Shown here piece by piece: positions 1 through 5,728 of a stretch of DNA of 7,871 nucleotides. A model generated the notes under the pieces. It had not been told where the DNA came from. It did no database searches and was given only the letters and a program-made list of their open reading frames with translations. Position numbers and translations under genes: made by a program. Position 1 is the stretch's first letter. Every line of letters begins with the position of its first letter. Source of the stretch: Deltaproteobacteria bacterium (lineage in GTDB: Bacteria > Myxococcota > Polyangia > Polyangiales > B10-G4); assembly GCA_019312705.1 (NCBI GenBank), contig JAFDCW010000169.1, forward strand, positions 1 to 7,871. The letters are read 5' to 3'.

Positions 1-657
1 CGAGACGTAGAGCACGTGGAGGTCGTTCATCAGCATCCAGCCGTCGTTGGGCATCAGCATGTCGTAGATTTGATCGTAGAAGGTCACGTCGCCCCGCTCC
101 ATGTTCATCGAGGCGTGCACCCCTCGGACGTGGTCCCGGACTGCGATTGGCCCGACCTTCAGCTGCAACCGGGCCCCGGCGGTGAACTCCGCGCCGTAGG
201 TTGCGTAGTTGGGGGTGGCCGGGCTGTCGGACCGCTCGGCGATAGCGGTATCGCTGAAGTCAGCTTCTGCGGAGTCGAAAGAGGCGAAGAGGTTGAAGGA
301 GCTGAAGTAGCCGACGAACAAGTACCGCGCATAGAACTGCAGGATCGTCAGGGGCTGGAGGATCGCGAGCACGCCGACGCGGGCCCAGGCCGGGCTCGCA
401 CCGCCGGCGACACCCAGGCCGACGTAGTTTTGCGTCAGGGCGTCGGAATCGCTCTCGAAGAGTCTCAGGCGCGCCGTCGCGTCGAAGAAGTCGACGAAGC
501 CGAGGGGGTTGAAGCGGCCAGCGGTGATGTTGTTGTAGTAGACCGAAAGTTCGGGCTGGGGCGCGAGCTCCTGAGCGAGTGCGTTCCCCGGGCAGACCGA
601 GAACCCGGTGACCAGGATCACGAGGGGGACGACGAATCGTTGAAGCGACTTCGGCAA
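1..657 (-). CDS. Exported envelope protein, probable outer-membrane barrel (3' end outside window)
   Basis: The minus frame is open from a TTG at 657-655 to the window edge, giving 219 codons without a stop. Residues 1-28 form a signal peptide: a basic start (PKSLQR), a hydrophobic stretch (FVVPLVILVTGF) and an ALA|QE signal-peptidase I site. The mature part alternates aromatic and hydrophobic residues with short polar turns (for example YYNNITAGRFNPLGFVDFF and LQFYARYLFVGYFSSFNLF), which suggests membrane or barrel beta strands, so export to the outer membrane is inferred. I do not recognise a named family. The TTG start is supported by GGAGG five bases upstream, and no in-frame ATG or GTG lies between it and the preceding stop. 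The gene sits 31 bases after the large lipoprotein gene on the same strand, so co-transcription is likely. A 240-codon plus-strand frame over the same bases lacks such features and looks like a shadow. Confidence 0.72.
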   Translation of the reverse strand, partial: MPKSLQRFVVPLVILVTGFSVCPGNALAQELAPQPELSVYYNNITAGRFNPLGFVDFFDATARLRLFESDSDALTQNYVGLGVAGGASPAWARVGVLAILQPLTILQFYARYLFVGYFSSFNLFASFDSAEADFSDTAIAERSDSPATPNYATYGAEFTAGARLQLKVGPIAVRDHVRGVHASMNMERGDVTFYDQIYDMLMPNDGWMLMNDLHVLYVS

Positions 658-662
658 GCTAG

Positions 663-667
663 CCTCC
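663..667 (-). promoter_or_regulatory. Shine-Dalgarno GGAGG fixing a TTG start
   Basis: On the minus strand GGAGG ends five bases before the TTG at 657. It is the only good ribosome-binding site near the start of this frame, and it places the signal peptide exactly at the N-terminus. Confidence 0.6.
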
Positions 668-688
668 GCCCGGAGCCTAGGAGCCGCC

Positions 689-2695
689 CTACTCCCGCCG
701 GATGTCGAAGCTCACGCTGGAGCTTCCGCGCAGCATGACCGAAGGGCCGGTCGGCAGCGATTCGAACTCCTCGATGGAGCGTGTCACCACCACCGTCGCG
801 GCGTCTCCCATGCTCTCCAACATGGGCCCGGTGAGCTCGAAGAGGCCGTCATCGAGCACGTTGCCGTGCAGGATTTCGCCGGTGCCGCCGGTGCCCATAG
901 GCACGACCGTGACCGTGACCACCGCATCGCCGGCTGCGCCATCCCAGCGAACGGGAATCCCGCTCGATGCGCTGTAGGTGCGCATCTCGGCCGGCGGCAC
1001 GTCGACCACCAGCGTCTCGGGCACGCGCAGCGCTGCAGGGCGTTCGGTGAAGGGCACCGTCGCCACCGCGCCGGGGATGGAGACGTCGAACACACCACCC
1101 ATGGCCATCGTCGGCATGCCCACCTCACGCACCGTGGTGTAGGTGTTGACGAGATCCGCGGTGGGGGCTTCGGCGTTGCGCCGGTAGATCGGGATCATGA
1201 CATCGGAACTCTCGAGGAGGATGGGATTGCCCACATCCTGCCCATCCACGGCGACCGCCGTGCCCATGACAGGCACCGGAACGTTGACCAGCATGTCGTT
1301 CGGGGTGGGAGGCGTGCAGCTGACGATGGTCGGCATGTTTACATCGTCCAGGTCCCAGAAAATGGCGCTGGCCGCCAGGTTCGCGGTGTCCGCCGTGCCG
1401 TCCATGGACGTGAAGGAGGAGCCCCAGACATCGATCATGCCGCCCACGTAGCGGATATCGGTGAGCGACAGCTGGTCCGCAGAGACGCAGGCGCTGGTCG
1501 GGGTGCTGATTGGCGGGGTCTGCGCGATGAAGGTCTGCGCGCCCATGCTCACCCGCACCTCGACGACGACCTCGCCTCGCGCGGCGCCGGTCACCGAGTA
1601 CCGACCGTCCGCGTCCGTGCGCGTCCTAGCCAACGAGGTCACGCCCGGGCCGGTCATCACGATCTCGGCGCCCGACACCGGAAAGCCCGCGCAGTCGACG
1701 ACTCGCCCCTGCACACAGGTCGGAATCGTCGGCTGGTCGCAGTTCCACGGGGTGAAGTGCGTCACGTCCGCGCCGAACACCATGCGCCCGGAGCCGTCTC
1801 CGGAGGGGCCCGCCGTCGCAGTGCCATCACGCACCCAGGTGGCCTGGGCCGGGTCAAACCACCACAGCGGCATGGTGTCGCCGAGGGTGACCGGCGGCAT
1901 CTCGGGGCCGAGCGCGGGAACTGGGATCTCGACGTGCGCGGTCTGTCCAGGCGCGAGCTGCAGCTCGGCGCCGCCCTGGCTGAAAGTGATCTCGGCCATG
2001 CCGTAGCTGAAGAGCGGTGACATGGAGCCACCGTCGTTGCCGACATAGTCGCCGGGGGCAGCCTCGAGATCTGCAGTGGTCGGGTCCACCGGAGTGATGG
2101 AGACGTCGGCCATGCCGGCCACCGCCGCGCCGGCGCCATCGACAAAGGCGCCTGCCGGCACAGTCACGAAGACGTCGCCCGAGCGCATCGTGGCGCCCGC
2201 GGTCGAGTCGAAGGGCTGGGGCGGCGATGCGGCCTTGAGCATCGCGTTGAGCAGCACGCGCTCCCAACCGTCTACCGTCACGCTGCGGTGGATCGACAGG
2301 TACCCGGTGCCGGTGAAGTGAGCGATGTAGCTGCCGGGCGCGACGTCGTCGATTGCGTAGATCCCGTCCGCATCGGAGACGGCCATGCCACCCGAATCGA
2401 GCGTTACGATCATGCCCGGGAGGGGATCGCCTGCCATGTCCCGAATCCGACCGGCGACCCTTCCGACGACCGGACCGAGGTAGGGGTCGGTCGGCGTCAG
2501 ATCGATCCAGGGCGGATTGATGATCCCGCCACCGCTGTCGCCGGCGCAGGCGTCGCCGACGCAGCCCGCGTCCGCGCCCGCGTCCCCGCTCGCGTCCGCG
2601 CCCGCGTCCGCGCCCGGCCCGCTGTCCGGTACGTCCTCAGGAGTATTCTCGCAGGCGACGCTCGCCACGACGGCCACCAACACCAGAACCCGCAT
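689..2695 (-). CDS. Large lipoprotein with two carboxypeptidase-regulatory-like domains
   Basis: With the start chosen here (ATG 2695-2693) the protein has 668 residues and begins MRVLVLVAVVASVAC, a lipoprotein signal with the lipid-modified Cys at residue 15. Residue +2 is Glu, so it is probably sent to the outer membrane or surface. Residues about 24-46 are a flexible Asp/Ala/Gly linker. Residues about 79-154 read as a CarboxypepD_reg beta-sandwich (GRVAGRIRDMAGDPLPG, then SDADGIYAIDDVAPGSY). Residues about 163-316 resemble the ZU5/CILP-like region often paired with it, ending HFTPWNCDQP. Residues about 326-411 are a second regulatory-like module (GRVVDCAGFPVSGAEIVMTG, then RTDADGRYSVTG). 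The remaining 250 or so residues are beta-rich and unassigned. Such modules are structural or binding units, and no catalytic residues are seen. The frame stays open upstream, with alternative starts at ATG 2713, ATG 2737 and TTG 2857. The last has GAGGA nearby but would put 54 residues before the signal. Confidence 0.85.
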   Translation of the reverse strand: MRVLVLVAVVASVACENTPEDVPDSGPGADAGADASGDAGADAGCVGDACAGDSGGGIINPPWIDLTPTDPYLGPVVGRVAGRIRDMAGDPLPGMIVTLDSGGMAVSDADGIYAIDDVAPGSYIAHFTGTGYLSIHRSVTVDGWERVLLNAMLKAASPPQPFDSTAGATMRSGDVFVTVPAGAFVDGAGAAVAGMADVSITPVDPTTADLEAAPGDYVGNDGGSMSPLFSYGMAEITFSQGGAELQLAPGQTAHVEIPVPALGPEMPPVTLGDTMPLWWFDPAQATWVRDGTATAGPSGDGSGRMVFGADVTHFTPWNCDQPTIPTCVQGRVVDCAGFPVSGAEIVMTGPGVTSLARTRTDADGRYSVTGAARGEVVVEVRVSMGAQTFIAQTPPISTPTSACVSADQLSLTDIRYVGGMIDVWGSSFTSMDGTADTANLAASAIFWDLDDVNMPTIVSCTPPTPNDMLVNVPVPVMGTAVAVDGQDVGNPILLESSDVMIPIYRRNAEAPTADLVNTYTTVREVGMPTMAMGGVFDVSIPGAVATVPFTERPAALRVPETLVVDVPPAEMRTYSASSGIPVRWDGAAGDAVVTVTVVPMGTGGTGEILHGNVLDDGLFELTGPMLESMGDAATVVVTRSIEEFESLPTGPSVMLRGSSSVSFDIRRE
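2564..2614 (-). repeat. Asp-Ala-Gly codon repeat (lipoprotein linker)
   Basis: These 17 codons encode GADAGADASGDAGADAG from reiterated GC-rich codons, visible on the plus strand as repeated gcgtccgcgcc units. Low-complexity Asp/Ala/Gly tethers after the lipobox are common in myxobacterial surface lipoproteins and should hold the folded modules away from the membrane. The repetition could allow length change by slippage. Confidence 0.75.
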
Positions 2696-2862
2696 CCCGC
2701 TCGTGCATGACATGGGATCGAGTAGAACACACCTCATGCAGATAGCCGAGCCCATGGGGAACATGAATCCGATTGCATCATCCGACAGCGCCACAAACTC
2801 GCCCTGGCCGAGCTTCCGTTCGACCGATGGGCCCGACTCGTCGCTTCGATTTCCCAACAGAT

Positions 2863-2933
2863 CCTCGACATCGCGCTATCGCCGCGATGGAATGGCATTG
2901 GGTTAATGTCGGCCATCTGCCATGATGTCGAGG
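2863..2933. repeat. Nested inverted repeats upstream of the fibre gene
   Basis: CCTCGACATC at 2863-2872 is the exact reverse complement of GATGTCGAGG at 2924-2933. Inside it, ATGGCA at 2892-2897 pairs with TGCCAT at 2918-2923, and the right-hand arms are directly adjacent. The left arms are split by 19 bases that carry the palindrome ATCGC-C-GCGAT at 2878-2888. As RNA or extruded DNA this could form a branched stem; as duplex DNA it could be an operator. It ends 32 bases before the fibre gene's start codon. Function is inference. Confidence 0.5.
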
Positions 2934-2950
2934 GATGCGGGAGCTTCGGC

Positions 2951-2958
2951 AAGGGGGG
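2951..2958 (+). promoter_or_regulatory. Ribosome-binding site AAGGGGGG
   Basis: This purine-rich run lies seven bases before the ATG at 2966. It selects that start over the upstream in-frame ATG at 2906, and 2966 is also the codon that begins the signal peptide. Confidence 0.65.
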
Positions 2959-2965
2959 CGAGATA

Positions 2966-4639
2966 ATGAAGATGCTTAGGGGCGCTTGTGCGTTGGCCAT
3001 TGTGATTTCTTTCTGCTGGGCGCCGCTCGCGAGCGCGCAGGTGCCTGGGACGATGACCGTGCAGGGCATCCTGCGTGACGCCTTGGGGCAACCCGTGGAA
3101 GGGAGCGTCAGCTTCGAGCTCGAGCTCCGGAGCGGGGACACCGCGGTCTTCACAGAGACCGAGTCATGGGACCTGCGGGCGGGCCTGTTCACGATCACCC
3201 TCGGTGATACCAGTCCGATCTCCCCAGACATCTTCGCCGGCGCCGGGCCGGTATCCCTCGTCATCAAGGTGGATGGGGATGAGATGGCGCCCATCGTTCT
3301 GACGAGCGTGCCCTACGCGTTCCGCGCACATTCCGCCGAGTCTGCCGACGCGTACATGGGCGACGTCGATTGGGCGCAGCTGGTCGGGGTACCCGCCGGC
3401 TTCGCAGACGGCACCGATGACGGCGCGATGGGCACGACCTACGGCGCCGGCGACGGCCTGACCCTGACCGGCAACACCTTTGCGGTTGCCTATGGGGGCG
3501 CCGGCGCGGCCACGACCGCGTCCCGCTCCGACCACGCGCACGCGCCGCCGGCCTGGTCGTCCGTCACGGGCGTGCCTGCCGGCTTCGCCGACGGCGTCGA
3601 TGATGTCGGCGGACCCCCGGCCTGGTCGTCCATCACGAGCGTGCCTGCGGGCTTCGCCGACGGCGTCGATGATGTGGGCGGACCCCCGGCCTGGTCGTCC
3701 ATCACCGGCGTGCCTGCGGGCTTCGCCGACGGCGTCGATGATGTCGGTACCGGAGACATCACGGGCGTGACCGCCGCCGCAGGGCTCACCGGTGGTGGCA
3801 CCGCCGGGGACGTGAGCCTCGGTGTGGACTACGGGGGCACCGGCACCTCCACGCAGGTCGCGCGGGCGGACCACGATCACGGTGGGGTCTTGACGATGGC
3901 CCAGCTCACCTATGGGCGCACCTCGTCGAACCCCGGGCAGAGCTGCCTCGACATCAAGAGCATGGCGCCCTGGGCCGAAGACGGGGTCTACCTGGTTGAT
4001 CCGGACGGTTCGGGACCGATCAACCCGCTGCGCGTCCTGTGCGATATGACCCGCGACGGAGGCGGCTGGACGCTCGGGATCAAGAACCGGTACATGAGCG
4101 GCATCGCCGGGCGCGGGGGCTCATTCGGCACGGTCGACGACATCGACGCGCCCACGGCCGACTTTTACAAGCTCGCCGATGCGACGATCAACGCACTCAT
4201 CTCCGATGGCACGTTCGACATCCTCGCCGACCAGGTCGGCTGGAACTCCGCCTACTCCAGCGGCAACCACGAGTACGTGCTCGTCCGGAACTACACCGCC
4301 ACGTTCTCGTTTACCGCGATCGTGCCGGATTCGACGAGCACGACGGTGTTCGAATCCTATCGGGCTGCGGACGATCTGCTCGTCTGGCGTGGCCGCCTCC
4401 GGTGCGGCGGCGGGGGAGTCGGCATCAACTGTTACGACATCCTTCCGACCCCGTCCCCCGTCGGGACGGCAAATCCGCAGGGGGGCAACGGCTGCCTGTA
4501 CCCGCTCGGGTCGTCCTCGAACACGGGATGGCACCACTTCTACATGAGCGAGACGAACACCGACACCTACCTCTACATCTGCAACGGCGCACAGCACACC
4601 TCGAGCTACAACCTGTCCCACCGTTGGTGGTTCCGATGA
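2966..4639 (+). CDS. Secreted fibre-like protein with repeat stalk and C-terminal fibrinogen-like domain
   Basis: This 557-residue protein begins with a signal peptide cleaved after residue 24 (PLASA|QVPG). Residues about 29-120 are a beta domain of the type QGILRDALGQPVEGSVSFEL ... VPYAFRAHSAESA, seen in many myxobacterial and planctomycete surface proteins. A degenerate repeat starts at W136 (GVPAGFADGTDD), followed by three 23-residue units starting at W197, W220 and W243. The motifs SRSDHAH (ending at H192) and ARADHDH (ending at H305) close two Gly-rich, tail-fibre-like segments. Residues 326-557 look fibrinogen-like: SCLDI at 326-330, CDM at 359-361 and GGGWTL at 365-370, with cysteines 327, 359, 480, 489, 510 and 539 able to form three disulfides. 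This suggests an exported, perhaps trimeric, fibre displaying a ligand- or sugar-binding head. The ligand is unknown. The stop overlaps the next start as ATGA. Confidence 0.88.
   Translation: MKMLRGACALAIVISFCWAPLASAQVPGTMTVQGILRDALGQPVEGSVSFELELRSGDTAVFTETESWDLRAGLFTITLGDTSPISPDIFAGAGPVSLVIKVDGDEMAPIVLTSVPYAFRAHSAESADAYMGDVDWAQLVGVPAGFADGTDDGAMGTTYGAGDGLTLTGNTFAVAYGGAGAATTASRSDHAHAPPAWSSVTGVPAGFADGVDDVGGPPAWSSITSVPAGFADGVDDVGGPPAWSSITGVPAGFADGVDDVGTGDITGVTAAAGLTGGGTAGDVSLGVDYGGTGTSTQVARADHDHGGVLTMAQLTYGRTSSNPGQSCLDIKSMAPWAEDGVYLVDPDGSGPINPLRVLCDMTRDGGGWTLGIKNRYMSGIAGRGGSFGTVDDIDAPTADFYKLADATINALISDGTFDILADQVGWNSAYSSGNHEYVLVRNYTATFSFTAIVPDSTSTTVFESYRAADDLLVWRGRLRCGGGGVGINCYDILPTPSPVGTANPQGGNGCLYPLGSSSNTGWHHFYMSETNTDTYLYICNGAQHTSSYNLSHRWWFR
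3551..3747 (+). repeat. 69-base tandem repeat, 2.9 copies, inside the fibre gene
   Basis: Units begin at 3551, 3620 and 3689, and the third is complete only to about 3747. Unit 1 differs from unit 2 at 4 of 69 bases. Unit 2 differs from unit 3 at 3 of the first 59 bases. Each unit encodes 23 residues of the pattern A-W-S-S-[VI]-T-[GS]-VPAGFADGVDDV-GGPP. A diverged relative starts near 3371 (WAQLVGVPAGFADGTDD). The near identity at DNA level, including third codon positions, points to recent duplication or gene conversion. Confidence 0.9.
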
Positions 4640-5019
4640 CATTTGGGCGCCGCAGCGCGCACAGCATGGTCTGTTGCGTGGTCTGGGCCGCGCTCTCCGT
4701 AGGATGCGGCGGCGGCGACGACGAACCCATGACGGTTCCCTGCGACGAAGCACTTTGCAACGAAACGTGCATCGGGGACGGCGACGACGCGGGGAGGTGC
4801 GTCGACGACTCCTGTGTGTGTCAGTCCCCCGTCGATCTGCCGGAGGGCACTACCGCGGGGCTGTCCTCGGGCGGCGCCGTCCGAAGGGAGAGCGCCCGCT
4901 TCCAGCTCGATGTCACCGTCGGGCCCGTGGCGCCAGCCGCCGAACGGGCTGCCGGAGACCGCGATGTGGAGCTCGGCGTGCAACCCCAGCTCGACCCGGA
5001 GCGATTGAACAGTCCGTAG
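4636..5019 (+). CDS. Small lipoprotein with defensin-like six-cysteine motif, coupled to fibre gene
   Basis: This 127-residue protein starts at the ATG that overlaps the fibre gene's TGA, so translation is probably coupled. Residues 1-24 are a lipoprotein signal (GRRSAHS, a hydrophobic core, then LSVGC with lipid-modified C24 and Gly at +2). After an acidic Gly/Asp linker come six cysteines at 36, 41, 45, 55, 60 and 62, spaced C-x4-C-x3-C-x9-C-x4-C-x-C with Gly-Arg before C55. This fits the CxxxC ... GxC ... CxC signature of cysteine-stabilised alpha-beta (defensin-type) folds. The segment is strongly acidic, unlike typical antimicrobial defensins. Residues about 75-118 (SSGG, ES, FQLDVTVGP, then ELGVQP) recall a short beta module of the form GGG...S..Y.L..TIGQP found in small exported proteins. 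Function is unknown; a surface partner of the fibre protein is the simplest inference. The frame is also open upstream to 4039, but only as a shadow of the fibre gene. Confidence 0.78.
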   Translation: MTFGRRSAHSMVCCVVWAALSVGCGGGDDEPMTVPCDEALCNETCIGDGDDAGRCVDDSCVCQSPVDLPEGTTAGLSSGGAVRRESARFQLDVTVGPVAPAAERAAGDRDVELGVQPQLDPERLNSP

Positions 5020-5112
5020 CTTGCGGCGGGGTCATTCCTGTTCTTCCGCCGGCGCAGCCGCTGATAGTGCTCACGCCTTTACACGACGTGCCGTCTATCG
5101 GACCGTGAGCTC

Positions 5113-5571
5113 GTGCGGCGATCATCGGTACTCGTTCTCTTCGTTCTGACCTCCGCTTGCGGGGCCAGTACGTCCGCCTCCTCGGATAGTCCTGGTGAGG
5201 CGGCGGCGATCACGGCCGCAGATCGGTCGGCGGCGTGCGAGATGGGTAGTGCCTACCGCGGCTGCTATCCGCGTGACGTCGCCGTCGGACCCTGCAGCGG
5301 TGCCGACTGGGCGCCCGGGACCGAGCCGGGCCCAGTGATGGAGTGTCGCTGCGACCTATGCGCCGAGGACATGCACTGCACCGCCCGGCGGGGTGGACGC
5401 TGCGCTCAGTTCAACTCGGCGAACGACATATGCGAGCCGAACCGCAAGGTCTGCGTCTATCCAGATGAGCCGTGTCACGACGGAGAGCGTTGTGATCGCT
5501 CGGCGGGAGAGCAATGCCTCCACCGGGACGGCCGCGCCGTGTGCGCCCAGCAGCCGGAGATGCCCCCCTGA
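5113..5571 (+). CDS. Cysteine-rich lipoprotein
   Basis: This 152-residue protein starts at GTG 5113. Residues 1-16 (MRRSSVLVLFVLTSAC) are a lipoprotein signal: basic start, hydrophobic core and an LTSAC-type lipobox, with Gly at +2. A Ser/Ala-rich linker follows. After it come 14 further cysteines, an even number that could form seven disulfides. They occur as CRCDLC, then HC...RRGGRC, then IC...VC...PC...RC...QC and a final VC. This layout resembles Cys-rich repeat regions of uncharacterised myxobacterial lipoproteins (C..d..C....GGrC); I know of no assigned function. No strong Shine-Dalgarno is seen, only GGA ten bases before the start. The gene lies 93 bases downstream of the other small lipoprotein on the same strand, so it may be read with it or from its own promoter. 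The protein probably faces the periplasm or cell surface, where disulfides can form. Confidence 0.78.
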   Translation: MRRSSVLVLFVLTSACGASTSASSDSPGEAAAITAADRSAACEMGSAYRGCYPRDVAVGPCSGADWAPGTEPGPVMECRCDLCAEDMHCTARRGGRCAQFNSANDICEPNRKVCVYPDEPCHDGERCDRSAGEQCLHRDGRAVCAQQPEMPP

Positions 5572-5654
5572 CACGTAGTCGAGCTCTGGCGGCGCCCACG
5601 ATCTGCGCCTGCTCGCCATCCGCGCGCGTCGTCCAGCGGCCGACAGGGTGCATT

Positions 5655-5691
5655 CGTCGTCTTCGACGTCAGGTAACCGGTGCCGCCGGTT
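5655..5691 (+). other. Two short hairpins in the gap before the dehydrogenase gene
   Basis: CGTCG-TCTT-CGACG at 5655-5668 and AACCGG-TGCCG-CCGGTT at 5675-5691 are short perfect stems in the 157-base gap between the Cys-rich lipoprotein gene and the dehydrogenase gene. Neither is followed by a T-run, so intrinsic termination is not supported. They may still mark the boundary between the surface cluster and the metabolic operon. The rest of this gap shows nothing I can assign. Confidence 0.25.
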
Positions 5692-5728
5692 GTAGCCGGG
5701 TTAGGCCGCGTGCTACGCCCAGCCCATC

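Larger units (their letters stand above)
2696..2965. promoter_or_regulatory. Divergent intergenic region
   Basis: This spacer separates the minus-strand lipoprotein gene from the plus-strand fibre gene, so it should hold promoters for both units. I find no convincing -35/-10 pair or sigma-54 site by eye. It does contain nested inverted repeats at 2863-2933, listed separately. The minus frame of the lipoprotein gene stays open to 2857 and the plus frame of the fibre gene to 2906. However, both signal peptides begin only at 2695 and 2966, which argues that the extensions are not translated. Confidence 0.5.

Noticed and set aside
16..738. 240-codon plus-strand open frame
   Set aside because: It is antisense to the exported protein at 1-657 and runs into the 3' end of the lipoprotein gene. 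Its product is an irregular Glu/Val/Arg/Gly mix without domains, whereas the minus frame has a ribosome-binding site, signal peptide and beta-strand pattern.
866..2020. 384-codon plus-strand open frame
   Set aside because: It is a His/Arg/Asp-rich shadow of the large lipoprotein gene, typical of antisense frames in GC-rich DNA, with no recognisable motif.
3164..3880. 238-codon minus-strand open frame with repeats
   Set aside because: Its repeats are the antisense of the 69-base repeats in the fibre gene. The fibre frame has a signal peptide and fibrinogen-like motifs, so this one is a shadow.
4039..4635. Long N-terminal extension of the small lipoprotein frame
   Set aside because: This part is an Arg-rich out-of-frame reading of the fibre gene. 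The lipoprotein signal begins at 4636, which defines the start.
5078..5099. Possible -35/-10 promoter (TTTACA ... TCTATC) before the Cys-rich lipoprotein
   Set aside because: The spacer is only 10 bases, too short for a sigma-70-type promoter, and no better partner is nearby.
5675..5691. Intrinsic terminator
   Set aside because: The 6-base stem is short and is followed by GTAGCC rather than a T-run, so it is kept only as a weak hairpin.
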